This document shows positions 31,585 to 37,893 of a DNA stretch of 40,475 nt, one piece after another. The DNA is taken from NCBI GenBank assembly GCA_031253655.1, contig JAIRVY010000049.1, forward strand, positions 1 to 40,475, written 5' to 3'. Each line of letters starts with the position of its first letter. Positions within the stretch are counted from its first letter, which is position 1. The DNA is from Bacteroidales bacterium (GTDB lineage: Bacteria; Bacteroidota; Bacteroidia; Bacteroidales; WCHB1-69). The notes below the pieces were generated by a model. The model ran no database searches. It saw only the letters and a program-made list of their open reading frames with translations, and had not been told where the DNA came from. Position numbers and translations under genes: made by a program.

Positions 31585-33567
31585 TTAGTATTTTATTATT
31601 TTTTTGGTTATTATTCCTTGTTCTGTTTGAATGCGCAACAAATAGACTCCATTCGCCAAATTTGACAAGTCTAAGCTCCATTCTTCTTCGTGCCTTCGTG
31701 CCTTCGTACCTTTATGTTTTCTGCCAAAAACATCGTAAATATCAACATTATCAATTTTCAATTCTCTATTCTCTATTCTCAACTCTCCAGTTGTTGGATT
31801 GGGAAATACGCTTACATCCGGAATAGCAGGTTCTTTTATCGACATAGTGTTTAGTTTGCCGAAGACCGGTCTCAGCATAGGGGTTCCTTTAAATACAGAT
31901 GTTTCCCAACTCCCGTTGGTATTGTATTTGAAATAATTTCTTGAATCTGAATTTTGGTCAAACCCAATGTTTAGCTGAACGTTGCCGTGTTGTTTAAACC
32001 CAATCCAGAAAACTCCGGTATCAAGAAGAATTTTTTTATTCAGTCGGTATTCTGCAAAATCAAGAAAATTTACAGTATATTTCGGATTATTATTATCTTG
32101 TGAATAGAGTATATTTCCGGGTTTTCCGTTATCATCGCTCCAAACCATAATCGTAAAAGAAGCGTTCAGATTTGCACTGTCCTTGGTATGGTTAAACCAC
32201 ATTCTTACGGCGCTTATTGAATCGGATTTCCGCAGTAAAAATTTCATCGCTAAAAAAGCGTAGTCCAGTTTATTGTTCAAACAGTATCCATATTCTGCGG
32301 TGCCGTCATCATAAGCAAAATAGTTGCTGAATTTTTGTTCATAAACACAAGTGTCATTAGAAAGACAAAAAACTTCTCCCTGAGCAGCATTTGCATACAC
32401 ATGAATAATTTTATAAGTTACCGGATCTGTTAATACAGGTAGATAAGTAATGGGCGGATTATTCTGGGCTGCAATGCTATTAAAACCATGAGAAAAGTAA
32501 GGATTTGTGTTTACTGCTGTTTGTGTTGGATGTGTATAAACAATGTTTTCGTTTTTATATATAATGTATTTATAGAACGAAGCACGAGGACCATCACTTA
32601 AATTTGTTAAATAATTGTTAAAGTTCTTTTTTAAATCGTCAATATGAAACTGATTCCAGGGCATTGCCTGATATTTTTCCAACATAGAGGTAGTAGGAAC
32701 AGCAAACGCAAGGTCGTTGGTAAATTCATCTTTATTATTTCTATGAACATCTAAGCGAATATAGTCAATATTCCACTGGCTCACATTTCCTACCCAACTA
32801 TCATGATCTTGTTTTGCCAAGCTTGCATAGTTTCTAAATCTGAACTGAAATCTGTCACAGAAAAAATCAATATTCGTAATTGGGATCAATATCTGCTTGA
32901 AATATTGGAGCGGGTTTTGTAAGGTCCAATCTTTAAGCGCAAATCCGGGAGTTGACCAAATATGTTTCCACACCGTAACGGAAGAATCCGGCAGAATATC
33001 TTTCGTGAATCCAAATTCAAGAACAAGAGAGTCGTTAATATTAGGTTGACTTCCGATAAATTCCCATATTTCTTCGCCCACAACACTACCGCCACTCGGT
33101 TGAAAGTAGAAACTGAAGTAAATTGAATCCTTTGACGTAATTGGTATCAGTGCACCACCCTCAATAGGCAAAGAATCTAATCTTATAAAGCGAGAAGTAA
33201 GTGTATCGGCGCCTCTTGGGGAGGTAGTCAAATGAGGGTAAATCTCTCCATGTTCATTCAATGCATCTAAAGTGGCAACACCAATAGTGGGCGAAAATAC
33301 CGGAAATGTAGCATTCACAAAAGCCTGTTTATCAACAAACAGATTATCATTTGGGTATCCTGTGTAGTTTGAAAAATCTTCAAAGAAAGGAAGCCAGATG
33401 GGCGCGTTTTCGGTTTTTCCCGATTTTTGAGTGTTCTTTTGTTTTCGAACTTCATCAAGTAGTTGCGGATTTGTTTTAAGTACAGTTAAAAATTCCTGTG
33501 CAAAAAGCGACCCGCATAAACCAAAGAAGCAAAACAGAAAAAAAGTTTTAACGAATTGTTTTTGCAT
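31585..33567 (-). CDS. Exported protein with type A T9SS sorting domain
   Basis: From the ATG at 33567 (MQKQFVKTFFLFCFF) the protein has 660 residues and a signal peptide ending LFAQE. An alternative ATG at 33588 overlaps the PASTA stop as ATGA and adds seven residues; the later start gives a more normal signal peptide. The body has alternating aromatic beta-rich sequence with no domain I can name; late on, FAYDDGTAEYGY and FWIGFKQHGNVQLNIGFD look like a jelly-roll module. The end is a type A sorting domain: VFPNPTTGELRIENR, VDIYDVFGRK, LDLSNLANGVYLLRI, ITKKIIKY. Two short tandem arrays are embedded in that domain, giving the basic linker KHKGTKARRHEEE and the ENRELKID stretch. Likely surface attached; role unknown. 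Confidence 0.8.
   Translation of the reverse strand: MQKQFVKTFFLFCFFGLCGSLFAQEFLTVLKTNPQLLDEVRKQKNTQKSGKTENAPIWLPFFEDFSNYTGYPNDNLFVDKQAFVNATFPVFSPTIGVATLDALNEHGEIYPHLTTSPRGADTLTSRFIRLDSLPIEGGALIPITSKDSIYFSFYFQPSGGSVVGEEIWEFIGSQPNINDSLVLEFGFTKDILPDSSVTVWKHIWSTPGFALKDWTLQNPLQYFKQILIPITNIDFFCDRFQFRFRNYASLAKQDHDSWVGNVSQWNIDYIRLDVHRNNKDEFTNDLAFAVPTTSMLEKYQAMPWNQFHIDDLKKNFNNYLTNLSDGPRASFYKYIIYKNENIVYTHPTQTAVNTNPYFSHGFNSIAAQNNPPITYLPVLTDPVTYKIIHVYANAAQGEVFCLSNDTCVYEQKFSNYFAYDDGTAEYGYCLNNKLDYAFLAMKFLLRKSDSISAVRMWFNHTKDSANLNASFTIMVWSDDNGKPGNILYSQDNNNPKYTVNFLDFAEYRLNKKILLDTGVFWIGFKQHGNVQLNIGFDQNSDSRNYFKYNTNGSWETSVFKGTPMLRPVFGKLNTMSIKEPAIPDVSVFPNPTTGELRIENRELKIDNVDIYDVFGRKHKGTKARRHEEEWSLDLSNLANGVYLLRIQTEQGIITKKIIKY
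31687..31718 (-). repeat. 8-bp tandem array inside a T9SS sorting domain
   Basis: Plus-strand units TTCGTGCC, TTCGTGCC and TTCGTACC (31687-31710) and a degenerate fourth unit are read on the minus strand as the basic linker KHKGTKARRHE between the YDVFGRK strand and the LDLSNLANGVY strand of the sorting domain. Confidence 0.8.
31755..31788 (-). repeat. 7-bp tandem array inside the same sorting domain
   Basis: Units of the plus-strand pattern TTCTCTA (two exact, 31763-31776, flanked by TTTTCAA- and TTCTCAA-type variants) are read in frame as RIENRELKI, just after the VFPNPTTGE signature. Similar arrays are, from memory, frequent between Bacteroidota genes. Confidence 0.7.
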
Positions 33568-33584
33568 AATATAAATATGTGTAT

Positions 33585-34181
33585 TCATTCTTCATTCATT
33601 TCATTTTCTAATTCTTCGGGCAATTCATCAGGGTTTTTTCCTACTACCAAAGTAATTGTTTCTCCCGTACTGACCTCCGTTCCGGGTAGAATTGTCCTTC
33701 CTTTGTAAAGTTGTTCTAATACGGCATTTTCATACGGGCTTGCTTTATAAATTACCGGGGCAAGTTCAAGTCCGATGGCTTTCAGCATAATTTCCGCTTG
33801 TCGAAGAGAAACATCCAGCAACTGTGGCATCACTACTTTGGGGGGGGTACTCGATGCCACCGTAACATACACTTTTCTCCCTTTTTTTACCATCTCGCCT
33901 GCGTGTGGATCCTGCTTCAATACTACACCCTGCGGCGAATTTCTATCATACAAATAATCCGAAACCACAATAATATAGTCTTTCGAAATAGTTTCCTTGT
34001 TTAATAACTCATTGGAATCAATACCCACAAAGTTGGGCATTACTACTTCTGTTCCGTGGCGTGTATAGGAATCAAGTACAAAAAGAGTTATAACACAAAT
34101 AAGTATGAAAATACCCGTAGCCAATAATATATGAAATCCCAATTTTTTTGAGGTAAAGAAAAAAGTTCTAAGATTTGACAT
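33585..34181 (-). CDS. PASTA-domain membrane protein
   Basis: I chose the ATG at 34181 (MSNLRTFFFTSKKLGF), giving 198 residues; the open frame continues 45 codons upstream through AT-rich intergenic sequence with no family similarity. One membrane helix (about 14-36) is followed by two PASTA domains, about 44-110 (MPNFVGIDSNELL ... VTVASS) and 112-180 (MPQLLDVSLRQAEIML ... ITLVVG). PASTA domains bind peptidoglycan or muropeptides; with no kinase domain, this is the short Bacteroidota type. An 8-base G run (33840-33847) encodes the Pro pair between the two domains. The stop overlaps a possible upstream start of the T9SS cargo gene. A pseudouridine synthase often follows this gene in Bacteroidota, but not here. 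Confidence 0.88.
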   Translation of the reverse strand: MSNLRTFFFTSKKLGFHILLATGIFILICVITLFVLDSYTRHGTEVVMPNFVGIDSNELLNKETISKDYIIVVSDYLYDRNSPQGVVLKQDPHAGEMVKKGRKVYVTVASSTPPKVVMPQLLDVSLRQAEIMLKAIGLELAPVIYKASPYENAVLEQLYKGRTILPGTEVSTGETITLVVGKNPDELPEELENEMNEE

Positions 34182-34208
34182 ATTGCTTTGGATATCTTTT
34201 AAAAACAG

Positions 34209-34216
34209 CAAAATTA
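34209..34216 (-). promoter_or_regulatory. -7 box for the PASTA gene
   Basis: The minus strand reads TAATTTTG, an exact TAnnTTTG match followed by CT, 27 bp before the ATG at 34181. No clear -33 TTG was found. Confidence 0.4.
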
Positions 34217-34290
34217 TAATTTTATTATAATTGTGTACATAATAAAATTTTTGTTTCTTTGTCAAACTATTAATCAGTGATAAATACCTT

Positions 34291-35667
34291 ATGAATCCTT
34301 TGTTTAAATCACACATTTATAAAGCACGAAGAGAACAGTTAAGTACTGCGTTTTCTGCCGGTTTGGCACTTTTTTTATCAAATGAAGAATCTGTGGCAAA
34401 TTATTCCGCTAATACATATCACTATAGGCAAGACAGTAATTTTCTGTACTTTTTCGGACTTTCAATTCCAAATATTGTTGGGGTTGTTGATTTTGAAAGA
34501 AAAAAATCGCTGTTATTCGGCGATGATTTTACCATTGATGATATTATTTGGATGGGAGACCAGCCCAAACTCGCTACGCTTGCTGCCGAAGTTGCCGTTG
34601 ATGAAGTTCGCCCGTATGCCGAGTTAGTAAACTATTTAAAAAACAAAGAAATACATTTCACTCCTCCCTATCGCCCGCATAATAAAATTGAATTATCCCG
34701 TTTGTTACTTAAAAATATTAATGAACTTTCTGCTTCGGTTAGTTTAATTAAAAAGATTGTATCACTTCGAGAAATTAAGTCGGTGGAAGAGATTGAGCAG
34801 ATGGAAGATGCAATGAACATTGGAGTAAAAATGCACGCAACTGTAATGCGCTATTGTAAGCCTGGTGTTACCGAGCGGGAGCTTTTCGGTATTGCCGAAG
34901 GTTTAGCGCTGGGTATGGGAAATGGTACCTCTTTCCCCATTATTCTTTCTCAAAACGGACAAACGCTGCATAATCATAACCATGATTTAACCTTAGAAAA
35001 AGGAAGATTATTGGTGATGGATGCAGGTGCGGAAAATGTGATGAACTATTGCTCCGACCACACTCGCACGTTGCCTGTTTCGGGTAGTTTTTCCGATCGG
35101 CAAAGAGAGATTTATGAATTTGTTTTTCAGGCTAATATGGCTGCCATCGAGAATTGTAAACCCGGAATATTCAATCTGGAAAATCAAAAAATTGCCGTGA
35201 CTATTATTACCGAAGGACTTCAAAAAATTGGGTTAATGAAAGGTAATCTTGACGAATCGGTTGCTTTGGGGGCACACGCACTTTTTATGCCACACGGTTT
35301 GGGACACCAAATTGGTTTAGATGTTCACGATATGGAAGATTTGGGAGAAAACTATGTAGGATATGATGAAACTATTCAACGAAGTAATATTTTTGGATGG
35401 AGGTCGCTGCGAATGGCAAAAAATTTAAAACCCGGACATATCATTACCGTTGAGCCGGGTATCTATTTTATTCCGCATCTTATTGATATATGGAGAAATG
35501 AAAAGAAGTTTGCCGATTTCATAAATTATGAAAAAGTGGAGACCTACAAAAACTTCGGAGGAATTAGAATTGAGGATTGTGTGCTCATTACCGAAGAGGG
35601 ACATCGCGTTTTAGGTACACCCTTACCAAAATCGGTTACAGAAATAGAAACTATTTTACAATCTTAA
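34291..35667 (+). CDS. pepP: Xaa-Pro aminopeptidase (M24B family)
   Basis: The enzyme removes an N-terminal residue that precedes proline, using two metal ions. The 458-residue protein has an N-terminal AMP_N-type domain (about 1-140, with NFLYFFGLSIP) and the pita-bread catalytic domain from about 180. Metal ligands are visible in VMDAGAENVMNYCSDHTRT (two Asp), HGLGHQIGLDVHD (His), ITVEPGIYF (Glu) and IRIEDCVLI (Glu). The ATG at 34291 is the natural start. It is divergent from the PASTA gene (109 bp between ATGs) and followed by a small lipoprotein gene 11 bp away. Confidence 0.93.
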   Translation: MNPLFKSHIYKARREQLSTAFSAGLALFLSNEESVANYSANTYHYRQDSNFLYFFGLSIPNIVGVVDFERKKSLLFGDDFTIDDIIWMGDQPKLATLAAEVAVDEVRPYAELVNYLKNKEIHFTPPYRPHNKIELSRLLLKNINELSASVSLIKKIVSLREIKSVEEIEQMEDAMNIGVKMHATVMRYCKPGVTERELFGIAEGLALGMGNGTSFPIILSQNGQTLHNHNHDLTLEKGRLLVMDAGAENVMNYCSDHTRTLPVSGSFSDRQREIYEFVFQANMAAIENCKPGIFNLENQKIAVTIITEGLQKIGLMKGNLDESVALGAHALFMPHGLGHQIGLDVHDMEDLGENYVGYDETIQRSNIFGWRSLRMAKNLKPGHIITVEPGIYFIPHLIDIWRNEKKFADFINYEKVETYKNFGGIRIEDCVLITEEGHRVLGTPLPKSVTEIETILQS

Positions 35668-35678
35668 TCCCATTTACA

Positions 35679-35849
35679 ATGAAAAAACTTATCATCGTCA
35701 TCATTCTTTGTAGTTTTTCAACTATTCTATTCTCTTGTGTTACAACTTGCACTTGTATAGGTTCGAATAATACGGTAATAGAAATTGAAATTGACCCCTC
35801 TGAAAGTTGCAGTTCCAAATCCGGTCCGGTGTTGGGAGAATGTTCTTAG
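35679..35849 (+). CDS. Small Cys-rich lipoprotein
   Basis: This 56-residue protein begins MKKLIIVIILCSFSTILFSC, a clear lipoprotein signal with lipobox ILFSC (Cys20). The mature part is only 37 residues: CVTTCTCIGS, then an acidic IEIEIDPSE stretch and SCSSKSGPVLGEC. Cys pairs suggest disulfides. The start is within a longer frame that runs out of pepP, but the signal peptide identifies the ATG at 35679. A similar mini-lipoprotein (36444-36653, minus) lies on the other side of ogt. I do not know its function. Confidence 0.65.
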   Translation: MKKLIIVIILCSFSTILFSCVTTCTCIGSNNTVIEIEIDPSESCSSKSGPVLGECS

Positions 35850-35862
35850 ACAATAGTGCCCC

Positions 35863-36465
35863 ATGAAAAAGAAGAAAGAACTTCAGAATACGGGAATTCC
35901 AAACCGGATATTTGCCAAAATAAAACCTATTCCAAAGAAAGAGTGGGAGGAAAAAAATATTATTTCTTACCACTATTTTTCTTCTCCTTTTGGAAAAATT
36001 TTGGCAGCCTCAATGCCCTTGGGAATCTGTTATGCGGGATATTACTTCTCTCGGGAACAGGCGCTACAGGAATTGCGTGATAGGTTTCCAAAATGTGCTT
36101 TTCGGCGACAGAAAAACAAACAGCACGAGCATATCAGAGCGCTTTTTAACGGAAAATGGGTGAAAGGAGATAAGTTGGTTCTGTATCTAAAAGGAACCGA
36201 TTTTCAACTAAAAGTTTGGAATGCTTTATTGAAAATTCCTGCAGGAAAACTCTCCACATACAGTAAAATTGCAAAATCTGTCGGATATCCCAAAGCACAG
36301 CGAGCGGTTGGTACAGCCATAGGTAGAAACCCAATACTATATATTGTACCCTGCCACCGTGTAATTTCCCAAAATGGAAAAATGGGTGGTTTCTTTTGGG
36401 GAGTAGAAAAGAAAATTGAGTTGTTAAATGCCGAAAATGCAGGTTATTTGCACTTCAACTCGTAA
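35863..36465 (+). CDS. ogt: Methylated-DNA--[protein]-cysteine S-methyltransferase
   Basis: Ogt repairs O6-alkylguanine by transferring the alkyl group to its own cysteine. The 200-residue protein has the active site PCHRVI (162-167, acceptor Cys164) in the full context NPILYIVPCHRVISQNGKMGGF, with the DNA-binding helix STYSKIAKSVGYPKAQRAVGTA before it. The N-terminal 1-30 is basic and longer than usual. No Ada-type regulator domain is attached. It is 13 bp after the small lipoprotein gene and ends 22 bp into the opposite-strand gene at 36444, so the two tails overlap. Confidence 0.93.
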   Translation: MKKKKELQNTGIPNRIFAKIKPIPKKEWEEKNIISYHYFSSPFGKILAASMPLGICYAGYYFSREQALQELRDRFPKCAFRRQKNKQHEHIRALFNGKWVKGDKLVLYLKGTDFQLKVWNALLKIPAGKLSTYSKIAKSVGYPKAQRAVGTAIGRNPILYIVPCHRVISQNGKMGGFFWGVEKKIELLNAENAGYLHFNS

Positions 36466-36653
36466 GTTTTTCCATCTTCTTCCAACTTAGGTAGTTGGCT
36501 ATAATCTGCACAGTTTCCATTTTCATTAACGAAATTATTTTTGTAATCTTTATCAAGTTCTCCGTCAATGTAATGTTTGCAATTACAATATTTATTACAA
36601 GAAAAAGAAATTAAGGCACTTACAGTAAGAAGAAGAATAAATAATTTTTTCAT
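36444..36653 (-). CDS. Small Cys-rich lipoprotein (relative of 35679-35849)
   Basis: The 69-residue protein begins MKKLFILLLTVSALISFSC, a lipoprotein signal with Cys19 as the lipid-bearing residue. The mature part starts CNKYCNCKHYIDGELDKDY, has a Cys in ENGNCADY and ends YELKCK. The C-x-C and KHYIDGE pattern matches a class of small Bacteroidota lipoproteins with a CxC-T-x-Y-x-DG-like motif whose role is unknown. Its 3' end overlaps the last 22 bp of ogt on the other strand, and the Nif3 gene lies 30 bp upstream on the same strand. The plus-strand lipoprotein on the other side of ogt has the same plan. Confidence 0.7.
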   Translation of the reverse strand: MKKLFILLLTVSALISFSCNKYCNCKHYIDGELDKDYKNNFVNENGNCADYSQLPKLEEDGKTYELKCK

Positions 36654-36682
36654 GTGGGTATAATTTTAAAGTGATTAAATAA

Positions 36683-37780
36683 TTATGCTCTTACAATTAC
36701 AGGAGATTCAACTTCTGTAAAATGAGTGGCAAAGATATTAAAATTTTCCTTTAATAATGAGACAATAATTTCGCGAATAAAATGTTCTCCTTCAAAATGC
36801 CCGATATCAATGAGTAGCATTTTGTTTTCGGGAATAAAGAAGTCGTGGTATTTCAGGTCGCCCGTAATATAAGCATCAGCTCCTGCAGCTATGGCATTCG
36901 TTATGAAGGAGGCGCCGCCGCCGCCGCAAACTGCTACTTTATTAATTTCTTCTTGCACTTTTCCTGAATATCTTACGCTTTCAAGTTTCAGTTTTTCTTT
37001 TACATATTGAACAAACTCTTGTGCCGGCATTGGTTTTGGCAGGAATCCAACCCTACCTAAGCCCCCCTCTTTGTTGAGATTTTCTAAGGCAATAATATCA
37101 AAAGCCGGTTCTTCGTAAGGATGATTTTGATAAAGGGTATCAATTATTTGACGTTTTTTATTTTTGTGAAAAATCATTTCAATGCGCTCTTCCTCAACAC
37201 GTTCTATTCGATTATGTTTTCCAATGCTCGGATTTGAGCCTACGAGGGGTTTAAAAGAACCAATCCCCTCGCTGGAGAAGCTGCAATGCGAGTAATTTCC
37301 CATATTCCCGCAACCTGCTCTAAAGAGTGCTTCTTTCAACAAAACGCTATTTTCGGTGGGTACAAAAACGATTAATTTGCAGAACTGATTTTCGTGTGGA
37401 GATAGCACTGTCAATTTTTGTAATCCTAATTTTTCTGCAAAAAGCACATTACCGCCATACTTTCCGCTGTCGATATTGGTGTGCATCGAATAGAGGAGAA
37501 CTTTGTTTTCCAATGCTTTACAAAGAATTTTCCCCACTCTGTCGGTAGGTTCTATTCTTTTGATACTGTTTTTATAGATGATGGGATGGTGAGAGATTAT
37601 CATATTGGCGCCTTTGGCTATGGCTTCGTCAATTACGGCTTCGCTCATGTCGAAACATACTACAATTTCTTTAATGTCGCGTTCTTTGTCGCCGCATTGT
37701 ATGCCACAATTGTCAAAATCTTCCTGCCAGTGAAGCGGGAATTTTTGCTCTAAGAATTGAATTACTTCCTTGATTTTCAT
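36683..37780 (-). CDS. Nif3-like dinuclear metal-centre protein
   Basis: The family (often annotated GTP cyclohydrolase 1 type 2/NIF3) forms hexameric rings with a dinuclear metal site; its true reaction is not settled. The 365-residue protein has the first metal motif MIISHHPIIYK (60-70, His64 and His65), SMHTNIDSGKYGGN, and the last motif IDIGHFEGEHF. Between, about 125-235, is the inserted CutA-like domain (GCGNMGNYSHCSFSSEGIGSF, NHPYEEPAFDI) found in longer members, and AVCGGGGASFITNAIAAGADAYITGD is typical. The ATG is at 37780, with a good -7 box upstream. Confidence 0.92.
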   Translation of the reverse strand: MKIKEVIQFLEQKFPLHWQEDFDNCGIQCGDKERDIKEIVVCFDMSEAVIDEAIAKGANMIISHHPIIYKNSIKRIEPTDRVGKILCKALENKVLLYSMHTNIDSGKYGGNVLFAEKLGLQKLTVLSPHENQFCKLIVFVPTENSVLLKEALFRAGCGNMGNYSHCSFSSEGIGSFKPLVGSNPSIGKHNRIERVEEERIEMIFHKNKKRQIIDTLYQNHPYEEPAFDIIALENLNKEGGLGRVGFLPKPMPAQEFVQYVKEKLKLESVRYSGKVQEEINKVAVCGGGGASFITNAIAAGADAYITGDLKYHDFFIPENKMLLIDIGHFEGEHFIREIIVSLLKENFNIFATHFTEVESPVIVRA

Positions 37781-37811
37781 ATTAAAATTTATTAATCACT
37801 GAATGGAAGTG

Positions 37812-37819
37812 CAAAAATA
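37812..37819 (-). promoter_or_regulatory. -7 box for the Nif3 gene
   Basis: The minus strand reads TATTTTTG, an exact TAnnTTTG match followed by CA, 31 bp before the ATG at 37780. It lies just after the terminator of the upstream gene, as expected for a separate transcription unit. Confidence 0.45.
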
Positions 37820-37833
37820 GAAAAATGTGTCAA

Positions 37834-37871
37834 TAAAAAAAGAGGCTGTCTTTTTTACGGAAACAGCCTCT
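37834..37871 (-). terminator. Terminator of the Asp-box/He_PIG gene
   Basis: AGAGGCTGT (37841-37849) and ACAGCCTCT (37863-37871) make a perfect 9-bp stem; on the minus strand it is followed by a run of seven Ts (37834-37840). It lies 22 bp after the stop of the gene ending at 37894. Confidence 0.85.
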
Positions 37872-37893
37872 AATTCAAAAAAAACAATTTCGG

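Noticed and set aside
34182-34316. 45-codon extension of the PASTA gene
   Set aside because: It crosses a -7 box and overlaps the pepP start; the membrane helix and family start fit the ATG at 34181.
36900-36925. GCC trinucleotide run in the Nif3 gene
   Set aside because: It encodes the conserved CGGGGGAS motif of the family, so it is not an expansion.
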